From: Coffea arabica
Taxonomy: Eukaryota; Streptophyta; Magnoliopsida; Gentianales; Rubiaceae
DNA: 64,000 nucleotides
Reading direction: 5' to 3'
NCBI RefSeq assembly: GCF_036785885.1
Contig: NC_092323.1
Coordinates: 3,078,501-3,142,500 of the forward strand
This document shows, piece by piece, positions 1-11,804 of the stretch. The stretch's first letter is position 1. Each line of letters opens with the position of its first letter. The notes beneath the pieces were generated by a model. The model was not told the origin of the DNA and ran no database searches. It was given only the letters and a program-made list of their open reading frames with translations. Made by a program: the position numbers and the translations under genes.

Positions 1-1365
1 TACAACATAGTGTAAAAAAAAAATTTCAAATAGCTATTTTACCTTGAAATGGAGTCACATAAAACTTGTGAGGCTCGAATCGTGACATGACACCTCAAAT
101 CCAGTTGGGATTATCAATAGTGCCACTACTCAATGTCAATCTCACTTATCAGGTGAGTGTAAAAGAAACTTAAACAAATAGCATATAACAAATTAAATAA
201 ATAGGACATTCAACATAAATATAAAAATGGCACTAAGGGTTCCATGTGCCTCAAATCACATGTGTTTACGTTAGAGTGGTGGGAAGGTAAATGCACATTT
301 ACAAAATGCTTATGCACTTTGTTTATGCACTTTGTTTTTCTTAGTTTATATATTTGGCACTCCTTATTTTTAGGTGTTACAGAAAACAATTTTTTTTTAA
401 GGTAAAAGACGTTAACTAAGTAAAAATGCCCTAAAACACTCTAAAGCTGTATAAGGACACTTAAAAAAGTATATCTTAAAAGACACCCCACCATTAGTCC
501 CAAAACTTTCTCCTTCCTTTCCTCTTCCCCACCACCTTCCTAAGGAGGGAAAGACTTCTCCATCCAACCCTAAACTTACTACCGTTGTCCCTCCTTTTTC
601 CCTCCCTAAATTTGGAGGAAATAGGAGAGGGTTAGCAAGGGGAAGAAGTGGCGGGAAATAAGGGGTAGAAGAGAAGAGAAGAGAAGAAAAAGGGGTGTAG
701 CGGTGCGGGGAAGGTAGAGAGAGATATAGGGAAGGAGCAGGTGTTATGAGTGTTTTTAGACAAATAACAATAATAATTTTTCTAAAACAATAATAATGAG
801 TTATAATAAATTTTAGACAAGCACTTAAAAAAAAAAAAAAAAACATCCATCCAAACGAACCTTTAAGTTACTTGTGAGTTGTGAGCGTTAGCATCAAGCA
901 AACGACATTCTAATCTAAAAGATTTATCAGTCATGACTGATAAATTCTATCATTTTTTTTAGTGCCATACTCATGATTACCCAATAAACTCTTACCATAT
1001 CATTTAAACTCTTAAAATCATCTAAAGGGTAATATTTCTATTCACACGTCTAAGAGCGAGTAGGGTAGATACTCATCACTATGGTATCCAGAAGGTATTC
1101 CAGCGATAAACTAACGAATGGTTTTCTTTGACGGAGAGATGAATTGGAGGCCACTGCGCGTGCTCCCTTCTCCTAAGTCCAAATTTCACTGCGGTGGCCA
1201 TAACCATGAATTGCTAATGGGCTTTACAGCCAACAAGCCCATGGAACATCCTAGAAGAAGAATCGAACACCGACCCAATTCCACTGCGGTGGCCAATAGC
1301 GCGCAAAGAAGCGCGTGAATGACAAAAGGGCGTGCGCACAAGGCAGACTAGGAGGCTACGTCGGA
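1..1365. other. Intergenic DNA left of the AN1 gene
   Basis: No convincing gene is seen here. The stretch is AT-rich, with short homopolymer runs and a purine/pyrimidine-biased block at 481-760 (listed separately). About 1180-1300 is less AT-rich and may be distal promoter of the AN1 gene; it holds a near-perfect direct repeat of about 19 bp (core ACTGCGGTGGCCA) at roughly 1187 and 1279. The open frames are short and of simple composition. Confidence 0.6.
481..760. repeat. Polypyrimidine/polypurine fold-back-like block
   Basis: The + strand is strongly pyrimidine-rich from about 490 to 600 and then purine-rich (runs of GGGGAAG, GAGAAGAGAA) from about 605 to 735, so the two halves can fold on each other. 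A similar arrangement is seen at 31355-31790. The open frame across it encodes only low-complexity Ser/Pro/Leu/Phe sequence and is not accepted as a gene. The likely identity is a fold-back repeat of unknown superfamily; no ends or target duplication could be fixed. Confidence 0.4.
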
Positions 1366-1445
1366 TATATAAATAAATATGCATCTACTAGGCTTATGCC
1401 CCAAGCCATCAGCTAGCAGAAAGAAAGAAAGCCATAAGCGTAAGC

Positions 1446-1455
1446 CTATAAAATA
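1446..1455 (+). promoter_or_regulatory. Probable TATA box of the AN1 zinc-finger gene
   Basis: The sequence CTATAAAATA lies about 235 bp before the start codon. About 30 bp downstream begins a CT/CA-rich stretch typical of a plant 5' leader. A second TATA-like run (TATATAAATAA, 1366-1376) lies further upstream and could be an alternative. This is inference from position and consensus only. Confidence 0.4.
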
Positions 1456-1681
1456 AACTAGAAACGCTCCCTCCTCCCCGCTTCAGAGAAATCAGAACAA
1501 CAATCAAATCTTTGGACCAGAATTCCGATCAGAATCGATACTTCGTATAATTGTCGATTAGTAGTCCAAGGAAGAAAGAAAATCACTCTTCATCATCACC
1601 ATCTTTTCTTTCCTTCCTGCTCTGCTGTTGGGACAGATTAGGAAACCATAGTTCAGGCGAGAAAAAAGAACAAAATTTTCA

Positions 1682-2403
1682 ATGGAAGGAGGAGGGACGG
1701 AAGCTTTCCCGGATTTAGGGAGGCACTGCCAACACTCTGATTGCCATCAACTCGATTTTCTCCCCTTTAAATGTGGTGCCTGCCATAAGGTAGTTCTACT
1801 ACTAATTTCTTTAATCATCTTTTCGTTCAAAATCCTCCTAAAATTTTATTCTACCGCGTCAAGCGACTTGATTGACTGTCTAATTAATACAATGATGATC
1901 CTATCAACATTCAACTTCAAACTCGGATTTTGCAGGTCTTTTGCTCGGAGCACCGATCCTACAAGGCCCACGACTGCCCCAAATCGGAGCACAACAGCCG
2001 GAAAGTTGTGGTCTGCGAAATATGTTCGACGTCGATTGAGACCACCGGGTATGACGGTGTAGATGAGAATTCTGCACTGAAGAAACACGAGACATCACGG
2101 GATTGTGACCCCAAAAAGAAGAAGAAGCCCACCTGCCCAGTTAGGCGGTGCAAGGAGGTTTTGACCTTCTCCAACTCCAGCACCTGCAAGCACTGCCAGA
2201 TTAAAGTTTGCTTGAAACATCGATTTCCAGCAGACCATGCGTGCTCCAAGCACATGATCTCTTCGTTTTCAACTTTGGCCAAGGATGGGAAGGAAGCCAA
2301 TAGCAAATTCTTGCTTGCTTTGGCTTCAAGAAACGGAAAGGATTGTGGGAACAAAACTCGTGGTTCTACTTCACCTCCTGCACCTTCTGTCAAAGCTCAT
2401 TGA
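1682..2403 (+). CDS. AN1-type zinc finger stress-associated protein (SAP11/12-like)
   Basis: Two exons, 1682-1789 and 1936-2403, with a phase-0 GT-AG intron, encode 191 residues. The first AN1 finger spans about residues 16-55 (C16, C21, C31, C34, C39, H42, H48, C50). The second spans about 103-142 (C103, C108, C120, C123, C128, H131, H137, C139). Between them is a conserved plant segment ([14 protein letters not shown], then C93 and a Lys run). Two AN1 domains without an A20 domain is the layout of Arabidopsis SAP11/SAP12, which are linked to abiotic-stress responses. The start is the first in-frame ATG after the presumed leader and gives the family's usual N-terminus. The intron falls inside the first finger. 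The gene converges on the SAM-domain gene, and the stop codons are about 450 bp apart. Length and cysteine pattern look intact. Confidence 0.93.
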
Positions 2404-2850
2404 TCCAAAAAAAAAAAAAAAAAAGTGGATGAAGAAAACAAAAGTCAAAAAATTTGCAGGATTCAGCTCCTATACATGTAAATAGTAAAGCATCTTGCCA
2501 TTTTAGTTCCGCCCCTCCCAAGATTAGGGTGCATTAATGAATGGATTTACTTTTGACTCCTTGATTTTTAGGATGCATCAAGATAAAAACACGCTTTGTT
2601 GCTTGATATCTTTTGAAGCATCCTACATATAAACAAGACATTGGTCAAATTCCATTTGGTTGCATGAACAAGAGACTTGCTCATGCTTTGATACAGATTT
2701 ACCAACTGTTAAACGCTATACACAGGGCAAACAACTGCACATTCGTATTTTGTAGCCTTGTAGCTTTTGAAACTTCCATTTGTAGACTGGGGAAATAAAA
2801 AGTAGCACATTTTTTGAATTTAATTTCCTGAATTACATCGCTGGTGGCAT

Positions 2851-5800
2851 TCATGCAGCAGAGGGTAGTCCTGCTGAAGGTCGTTTAGCTCGGGGCAACA
2901 TAGCTATTAGGATTTTCTTCCTTGGTCCCTGAAAGGCAAATGAGACTTGTCAGGAAGCTAATTATAGACGACGATGGCAAGGCACAAAATGGAATACACG
3001 TTCATGCTAAACACAAGTTCCAACTGTACAAAAATAACCGATTTTGTTGTTGAGCAAGCCAAGGGTACACCTGCTCAAGAATCGAGATCGAATGGGACAA
3101 AAGAAAAGCGGAACCTTAAAAAAAAAAAGTGAATATACATAACAATAATCTGCTTCAATAAGGCCACCTTTGTCTATGAGAATCTAGTTTTCTATTTTCA
3201 AAGGTCGCTTGAAGTAACAACTGCAAAATTCACAATAACTCAGTATCCATCTCAATCAGCTTTAGAAACAAAACCTTTGGTTTGCGAAATGAATCGCAGA
3301 GATCTGATATCTCCATTCAGTCATGAAAATTTTTACCTTACCAAAACTATAGGGCTGCTTATCTTGCTCTTCATTTAATTATTTTTCATTTACTCTTCAA
3401 TTTGAAGCAAGAATGGTAATCGTCTCTAAGGTGCACTTCTTAATTGACATTAACAATCATCATCAAGCTAATGTTGCAAGGAAGTAAGGGTTTCCAGCGT
3501 AAAAAAGTATAAATACCATTGGTATACCCAATTCCTTCAAGTCACGGTCTCCCATCTGCTTCAATGCAGCCATGTCCACCTGCAATGAAAATTAAACATG
3601 CGGTAAAGCGATAGAATCAATGCACAAGACTTAATGTGTAGCAATATATTGGTGATAGTATACCCACATTGGTGATAGTAACTGTAAAGCAAGTGGTGGT
3701 TGAATCAAGAGAGATTTCTATGAACAAGCTTGCAAATGCCATGGGTTACAATCTTGGTCTCTCTTTACACAAGTAACTCGTGCAACAATCAACATCTTAT
3801 ACATGAAGCTCATCCCCTAATTCTGCTTGTTTCTGGGTGATCATTTAGGTTGGGGGAGGTGAAGAGAGAGAGTGGATGGATGTCCCCATAACAGGGGCTA
3901 ATGTCTAAGGTTCATATGCCCAAACTAATAATCATTCAAAATTAGCAATAAGTACTTGAGTGCCCTGGAAAACTCAATACTTGGTGAAGATAACACACAC
4001 ATGCTGTACTTGCAAACATTTGAAAAGTGGCAAGGAAAAATAAATCAAACAATAAATCTTCCAACCATTTGCAAGCATCTCATGGTAAAGTCAATTGATT
4101 TTAGTGATCATCTGTCTATGCTTGTTTTGCGAGAATTTTAACAAGCAAGCTTGGGATGTGGGAGATAGACATCTTCAAAAGACAACATTGAGGACAAAGT
4201 GATCTATTAGAACTCCTTGCCTCAGCATGGCACTTTATCCTCAATCTTCAGCAAAAGAAAAGAAACATGAAGAACAGACCCTCAAATTCCCACATATCAC
4301 CAAAATGTGGATGGTACAGAAGTATATTAAATAAATCAAGTTACCTCCTCTGCCTGAAAAAGGATGGCGTACTTGCCCAAACCAAGTGAATGCAACAAGC
4401 TAGTGACAGTAAGATGTTCATCCTATGCAAACAACAGGTAAAAACCATCAAGAGGGCATTGACAACAGTGACTAAGGAAACTAATGCAGGGAAAAGGCAA
4501 AATTAGCTAAAAAACTATATAGTACACTTGTATTTGGATACATAATAAGTGCAACGTTAAATGGTGAAAATGCAGCGACTGATGTTAAATCTACTTAAAA
4601 GTTTTTTTAGAAAAAATGTAGTACTCCAAACAGATTTAAGAACAAAAAATGTAACTGTGTTGCTCAAAGTAATCTGAACATGGTAAGAAAGTCTATCATA
4701 AGATGAACTAATGAAGCTATTTGTTAAGCATTATCTAACAAGAAGGCAGCGTATGAGTCTTATTGTCCACTGGTCTAATTTCAGCATCTCCAAATTCACA
4801 AGCGTAACCAATTTTTCCTTTACAAAATTGATAACTGTCAATCAAGGCACTTCTAAGTTAGCCACCAATCTCTTGGCCGCCATAATAATATGCTAGAGTA
4901 AGATAAAGTAAAAGCAGAAGGTAAATTCATACAGCATAAGTGTTTCTCAGCATACTGCTACTTGCTGGTGGAAGATCCTTGAAAGGCTTGCTAGGATCCA
5001 GACTGGTCCTTGTGGTTGCAGCCATAACCCTCATAGATGTAGGGCCCTTTTGCAAAGGATCCAAGAGATCAGAAGACACCATACGTCCAGCTCTGGAAGC
5101 CAAGACTGGCATTGGTGATTGCAGCACCTCACCAATAGCCCTTGAGGATGATATGCCTCCAGACATTTGGGGATTCCTAGTTGGGGCTTTAATTCTTAAT
5201 CCATCCACAGTATAAGAACTGTAAGAACTTTGCAATGATTCCATCCGCAATGATTCACCAGCCCTTCTTAATGGTGCAATATTTCTCGAAAGAGATCTTT
5301 CAGGCCCTTCTGAAGATTGAGTATTCCACGACATCTTTTCCAGTAGTTCCTTCTTCTTCTGTTCCTCAATTCGCCTGGACATTCTTTTGTGCAATAGTTT
5401 CAGACGTAAGTCATTTCCGCTCAAGCTTACATCTTCATATACCAATTTCAGTTGAAGAGAAGTTAAGATACAGACCAAAACTATGCGATATTAATCTGAT
5501 AAAAGTTAAGACATATGAAGTTTACCAGCAGAGCCAGTGTATCCGGAATTTCTTGAAATTATATCCTCCTGGAGTCTGAAAGCATGACATCAAAACCCAC
5601 TAAAATCAAATTGACACCAGTAGTTCCGACCACTAAAAGACCACAGAAATCTTCAACCTAACAGATTGAAAAATATACAGCAGAAGAAAGAAATTGATAT
5701 TGAAGGGATAACGAACAGAATGTGACATTTTATCACTTCTAAAGGAACTCAATTATGAGTTCTGAAGGGCCAAAAATACTAAGCAAGAGTATCTTACTGG

Positions 5801-6394
5801 CTAGAGAAAGGTGTTAGATTCCCTCATGTGTTATGTGAAAAACAGGAAAAATTAAAGTATTTATGTGATCTGTAAATTAAAGAGCAGTCAGCAGAGATTG
5901 AGCATAGTTTTTGAAGAAAAATGGTGAGGAAAAAATTGGGATAGGAAGCACCAACCTCTTGTTGGTGTAAAACAAAGAATCTTGAGCACTGCCATTGGCC
6001 CTAGATCTTTTGGTTCCTGATAATGCGGGAGCATCGCTAAGGAAACCCTCAGAGTTATCCGACGTCCTCCTTACTACCTTCTGCAAATCAAACATAAATT
6101 TCACAAACACAGCACAACATACAGTTGAAACATTTAATTCAGAAATTCATAATGACTCCGAAGTTGACCTGTAGGTCCAAACACAAGTATCAAGAAATTA
6201 GACCTCATAGCGTGGGGGCCGCGGGAAGGGGAAAAGAGATCGAAGACCATGGGGATGAATCATGACGTTTCCCAACCCCTCGAAAAGAAATGGTGGGAAA
6301 AAAGAACAGAAAAAGAAGAAATGGAAAGGGAAGATAAAGGAAGGCTTACTTGACCAGAGCGTCCAAGAGTGATGGTCACCTGAGGTCTTGCCAT
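2851..6394 (-). CDS. SAM (sterile alpha motif) domain-containing protein
   Basis: Seven exons, in transcript order 6394-6350, 6080-5956, 5575-5526, 5432-4933, 4422-4345, 3579-3517 and 2928-2851, give a continuous 312-residue frame with GT-AG introns. The protein starts MARPQVTITLGRSGQ. It has a basic, Ser-rich low-complexity middle with a charged helix (RRIEEQKKKELLEKMSW, about residues 93-110). The last ~70 residues (about 241-305) form a SAM domain: HLTVTSLLHSLGLGKYAILF, then ALKQMGDRDLKELGIPMGPR and KKILIAML. SAM domains mediate protein-protein or RNA contacts and oligomerisation. Arabidopsis has uncharacterised proteins of this layout, so no function beyond interaction is inferred. The SAM domain is split over the last three small exons, a common plant pattern. 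The fourth exon start (acceptor near 5433) was chosen by frame. Confidence 0.88.
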
Positions 6395-7346
6395 AACTTG
6401 ATCTTGCTCCCCTCCTTCACAATACCCAAAGCTCAAGTAGCCGGAAGTTTAACCCAGTAATTATTAAATAATAAAAAAAAAAGATGGGTGAATTACGTCA
6501 ATGAATAAAATCGATCACAAATAAGTAGGAGTAATCAATCTGGAGGGCAAGAGCACTAAAAGTGGAGGTCAGCATCCTCTCGGAAAGTTTCATCGAAGAA
6601 TGCAAAATGTCAAAAGGATTGTAAACGGTGGGGAAGGCAAATGACAAAATGGCAAAGGAATGTTTGCCGGAGAGTCTTGAGTGTAGTACCGCCCGCAGCA
6701 GGAAAGGTACCGTAAAGGGCAAAAGCGTGGGGTGGGGTTGGAGTGGACTCAGTTACAAGTGTACTGTTTAGTAGTATTTACTACTCCCTACCACGTAGAC
6801 GTAGTCCATGAATGGGTCGGGCCGATCCATTCCAGGTGCAGCAATATTCAACAAAATTTTCTTTTCTGCGGGTGGGAAGGGGAAATGACGAACAGCCTTG
6901 GCCCGAAACGGAGACAGGTATCTATCAAAATTTGGACAATTCTTTACTTTGAAAAGCTAAATTGGACAATCTATTTGAAAAGGTAAAAAGAAAAAAATTG
7001 CTTGACAAATTTTTCAACATTTAAATTAGATTAAAATGGATCAAGAAATTCTCATAAAATGTTTATGGTAAAGCTTAAAAGAAAATATTAAATATCAACT
7101 TTATTTTTCTTTCTAAATAAGCAAAGTTTTGTATGGTCAATAGAAATTAGTAACATTTAAAAAAGATTCTTAAGAATGTAGACGGCAAGAATGAATTGAG
7201 TGATATTGAAAGAGAAAACATAAGTAAAAAATTTCGAATTTAAAATCTCTCACTTGCATAAAAGAGAGAAATTTATAAACTTGTATACGATTTGTTTCAA
7301 CATCTTTCTATCATACAGGATTATGTTTAAAACAATCGTTTGAAAT

Positions 7347-7383
<37 letters not shown>

Positions 7384-7790
7384 GCGCGCGCACGAGCGCG
7401 CACTAAATTGCCTTGTTTAACTGAAAAACTACCATTAGAAAAATCACAAGGAAAGAAGGGAAAAGGGAAACTCAATGGCAGTTGCAATCTAATTGAGAAT
7501 TTGCGTTCTTCCGGCAACGCGTCGAGAAACTTGTTGCCTAATCTGCATTTTTATTAACCAAAATTGCAGAACTTCGATTCCTCCACTACAATCTTTCAAG
7601 TCTGGACTGTCATCATTACTGAGTAATATGCTCTACGGCCCACCACGTATCTGAACCAAATATGTCATTACCTTCGAGAAGTGTGATAACTTTGGTACAT
7701 CAAAAATATTTTACAACGCTACTTTCTTGATTTGAACAAGTATACAGAGGATAACTTTCATTAGACAAGTTATCAGGACGAGTTAAAGCA
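6395..7790. other. Intergenic region between SAM-domain and FTRC genes
   Basis: This should hold the 5' leader and promoter of the leftward SAM-domain gene (from 6395 upward) and the 3' end of FTRC. No coding sequence is recognised. From about 6960 to 7300 it is very AT-rich. A long TA plus CG dinucleotide tract is at 7349-7394. Confidence 0.6.
7349..7394. repeat. Alternating purine-pyrimidine tract (TA)n(CG)n
   Basis: About 46 bp of strictly alternating pyrimidine and purine: a (TA)n microsatellite running directly into TACGCGCGCGCACG. The (CG) part is of the type that can adopt Z-DNA, and the (TA) part unwinds easily. It lies in the gap between two leftward genes, about 440 bp below the FTRC stop codon. 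Confidence 0.9.
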
Positions 7791-10415
7791 TCACATATTT
7801 GCTGTTGTTTCCCTGATCTCCTCGACAGATATGGCCTGCAAGGAGAAGACATTCAACAATGTCATAAAGGAGATGGATACAATGAAATCCCAAGCTACCA
7901 AACTAACTTCAGTCGAAAGAAAACTTCATTATGGAATATCATGAGTACCAAGCATTCCAATCACAAAAAAAGGGTCTAAAAGGAAAAACTCACCTGTTCG
8001 TTCCCAGCAAAATCGTTCTCAGCTGTGAGGAAAAGCATACAGTGGCACTCCTTCCTGCCCACATGAACTTGTAATTTTAGCAGTCTCAAAACCACTACAA
8101 ATGTGAATAGTCAGAACAGGAGAAACAACACAGCAGGGAACTGCAAAGAGATTGAGGAAATAATTGTGTTGGGCCAGCAAAGAGTAGCCTTCCCCTCTAG
8201 CCTCCCCTTTTAAAATTTTTGAATCCTTGGGACACTTTGCTACACCAATATTATACTCGAGAAAAAAGAATGGAACGTAAATGACCTATGACCATAGTAA
8301 TTCTAATTGACGAAATACTCAGTCTTCAGAACAAAACAGCTCTACTACTCTTCCAGTTGCAAAACAGATGCATGAGCTATCAAAACATACATGTGACATC
8401 TCCATTGACTTTGAACACTTGCAAAAACTTCCTTTGTTTAAATGGTTGCAATCTTCAAGTCATATGCTCTACATCATCTTCATTCAAATTAACCAGCTAT
8501 TGAACTACCTTACATGGAACCATCAATAATCATTATAAACAGTATCTCATTGTTAAAAATATACGAATTCTGCTATCCAGTTTTCTTCATCCATTCCTGT
8601 ATTTGTTTTACGATTTGAACTATGGTCATGTTACAAAAAATTCTTGACCAGATAATGCAATAAATTGACAGAGTCCTGATTGGAGAAATAAATAAATCCA
8701 TTAATCAACAAAAGAAGAAAATGCATCTGCAACTACATTACCAGAAGAACAGAACCATTTAGTACAGGTTACACAAAAATGGAATCAACCTACATCTGAT
8801 ATCTTACCTCTCTCTCATGGGAACACACGGGCAGTTCCAAAACCCTTGTTGCACCTCTGCAACTTTATCATCATAATGCCTGGAATTGAAATCCATAACT
8901 GATTGAATAGAGGAACAAAGCATAGGTGCAAATGCCTTTTTTAACATTTTCAATCATAAGAAAATAAGATCAAAACAAGCATCAGGAAAAGGAGCTCATG
9001 AATGGCTATTTACCTACAGGGGCAGAGTGGTGCACCCAAAGTATCCCTGTGCTCTGCCAATCCCTGGCAACAGTCCAGAAAGAAATTTGCAAACCAAAGT
9101 TACTGGAGAAATGCCATTTGCCATAACTTTAAAGTAGATCATTCAAATGAGAAATGGTTTACTTCAGGCCACTTCCATGAGTTAGATTTTTCTGGTCAGT
9201 ATATTTATGTGCACGTACGGGAAGACTCTTAATTTCATTTTGAGCAATTTAGCACCACCTCAATATTTCAAATTAACTTTTGATTCCATTCATACTGATG
9301 CATGAAATTCCTTAATCTTATGAAATCACAGATCACATCTTTTGCTGCATCAAGAAAATTGCATCGATAAGGCTAGTGATCAGAACACAAATCCATATTT
9401 TTCTTAGTTTTTTTTTTTAAACCTCAAATCACAAAAACATATCCATCCATAACAGAATACGCCAATTCCAAAGAGGAGAATAAAGACTACCACAGAAATG
9501 TCTATTGAAAAATGTACATAGATATGCTCATATTGCGTGTGTTTTAATGCATTTCTATTCTCTACATGCAGTGCTCAGAATTTTCCAGTAGGGGCATTTC
9601 AAATTGGTGTCCCTTCCTTACTCTTTTCCACATAGGACCTACCAAGATAAAAGCAGCAGATTCTCCTTAGGACACAAATAGTCCTTTCTATCATCTAGTA
9701 TTAGAAAACATATGGAAAGAATCCACAAAACCAGCCCAAGTATTAAGCCATCTAAACATGTATAGTTAAGAATAATAGTTTCTTCAGCAGAATATTGACT
9801 CGCGCAGAAGGCAGAATAACGTTTTAGAAGCACATGAATTGCTGAAATAGTAAAAGCGGAAGAAAAGAAGGGGGAAAAATACCTTGATAACAACAGAAGT
9901 AACACCTTTGTCCATACAGAAATAGGTTCCGGACCTACGAGCATACTGCTCCGAGAACTTTCTCATGATTTCCACAGATTTCTCCGTCGGTTCCGCTACC
10001 AAACATATTTTTCACAAACAATATCTCTAGATAAGTAATACGTAGTAATTAAAGAAAAGAAAAAAAAGAGAGTACCATTACCAAGACTAGCCTGATAATT
10101 TAATTAATAATGTTTTAATTCTTGTAAAAAAGGAGGTAAAGGAAGATTGAGCATTGGCCGAGGAACCTACAAGACTAGGTTCCAATCAGAGACAACGCAT
10201 TTGGCAATTAATTTTGACTCTAATCCTTCCGAATTTCAGTATTAGGGATAAAAATTAAACACAAAACAAAAAGAAAAGAAACATGACATACTAATTAAAC
10301 TAGTACCTTGAGCTAGGACGAGAGTGCGGTGACGAGACGGCCTCGAAGGCGGAGGGAATGATGAAACGGCAAAACCGACTCCATAGGAGGTTGAAGCCTG
10401 AAGAGCTGTTGTCAT
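7791..10415 (-). CDS. FTRC: Ferredoxin-thioredoxin reductase catalytic chain, chloroplastic
   Basis: Six exons (10415-10307, 9995-9883, 9063-9014, 8879-8808, 8054-7994, 7835-7791) encode 149 residues. The enzyme passes electrons from photosynthetically reduced ferredoxin to thioredoxins in the chloroplast stroma through a 4Fe-4S cluster and a redox-active disulfide. The signature is exact: CPC (88-90), 16 residues, CPC (107-109), 8 residues, CHC (118-120), plus C63 in SGTYFC, which gives the seven conserved cysteines. Residues 1 to about 36 are Ser/Ala/Arg-rich and look like a transit peptide. The mature part begins near AEPTEKSVEIMRKFSEQYA and ends EIRETTANM. A Met six codons upstream is in frame (10433), but 10415 matches the family N-terminus (MTTALQAST). 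Length agrees with plant FTRC (about 145). All introns are GT-AG. Confidence 0.96.
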
Positions 10416-11599
10416 GGTGGAAGCTACTACCAATTTGTTACAACTATTAGTTTAAAAAAAAAAAAAAAAAAACCTTCTCACTAGTTTTGTTTATCGCACT
10501 TGATGAGTTAACAGAAGTTGTTGTAATAAATCTGAAGAAGGAGAAGAAAAAACTAGCAGGATTGTGCTGTTATTGTGAGGGAAGACAGAGTTTGTATTGT
10601 ATGGTGGATTTGATGCGCCTGAGAATAATTATAATACAAAGAAGATATTTTATGGTTATTTGCGGGTGAAGGTGGTTTGGTGAGGGCCACTCGTTGGCAA
10701 TATCGGCCACCAATCTTACGGAGCCACTACTGTGTTATTAATTTTCCCTCTCTACCCCCATATTGAAGAAGTTCTCTATCCGGAATCCATATCTAGAAAT
10801 GAATCTATTTTACATTTGGGCCGAAGGATGCCATTTCTGGCTTAAAATCTGCGTTTCCGGAGGCCCACAATTTGTACAGGCGGCTGTCCCCGGTCTCTAC
10901 TTTCATAAAGTCCTTGAAACCCAGCCCACTCGTCAGGACTCCGGGCGTTAGTTTGGTATGTGAGAAAAGTTTGTAGCGCCTAAAAAGAGCCCGGATTAAA
11001 AAATATATATATATTTAAAAAAACCTCTAACTCCAACCAAAAGGGGAGGGAAAAAAGATTAAAGTATCAAACATTGAAAACAAATTGATATGTTTCTGCC
11101 CTTGCCACACACTTGCTACTTCTACGACGGTCGTCTTCCAAAAAATTTACAAATAAATAAATTAGGACCCATTTGGTTGCATTTTCTTGAGAGTTTTTTG
11201 AGAATAATTACTTTTTAATAATGTAATGTATGTGAGATAAAAAAAATATCATTAAAAAATATTTACAAAAAGTTTTTTTTTTTAAAAAAATTATCCAAAG
11301 AGTGACAAATCCCAACAAGGCCTTAATTTTCTGGTTAGGCTGCACTGCTGCTATAGGATTTGAAATCTTCTAACCTAAGAAGATTATAAGAAGAAGAAGA
11401 AGAAGAAGAAGTAGTAGTAGTTGACTGTGTTTGTACAGTCCAACAAAAGGTAAAAGTGTTCCATCCACTTCCAAAATGACCATATGTTGGACCCTTCCAT
11501 TATAATAAGTTCCATGCAGGCTTCCCACTGAACTGCCTCTTCCTTGAATAGTAGTTTTTTTTCCCCCAAAGCAAAATGGGCAGTTGGCGTCTTGTCACT

Positions 11600-11602
<3 letters not shown>

Positions 11603-11630
<28 letters not shown>
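11603..11630. repeat. (CT)n microsatellite
   Basis: A perfect CT dinucleotide repeat of 14 units, followed by ACACACTCTCTC. It lies in a non-coding region. Confidence 0.95.
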
Positions 11631-11636
<6 letters not shown>

Positions 11637-11788
11637 TCTCTCTTGATGAAAGGTTTGTCAAGAGGGATCTACATGGATGATGATGGACCTCTACCACTCC
11701 TCGAGCCTTCGGGTCACGACCAAGAAATTACAAATTCTGCAGAAATTAGTAGCTAGCAGTAGAACAATTACCTCTTCCACAGCGCCCT

Positions 11789-11804
11789 CCCCCCCCCCCC
11801 CCCC
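11789..11804. repeat. Poly-C homopolymer run
   Basis: Sixteen consecutive C on the + strand, just before CAAACATAAAACAC. The exact length should be treated with caution because such runs are prone to sequencing error. A shorter poly-C run occurs near 54210. Confidence 0.85.

Noticed and set aside
412-846. 144-codon minus-strand frame
   Set aside because: Low-complexity Phe/Ser/Pro/Leu sequence produced by the polypurine block; no domain, poor start context.
5877-6110. Extended frame around SAM-gene exon 2
   Set aside because: Only 5956-6080 is exon; the rest is intron read in the same frame.
11544-11756. 70-codon frame through the CT repeat
   Set aside because: Consists mainly of Ser-Leu repeats from the microsatellite; no support as a gene.
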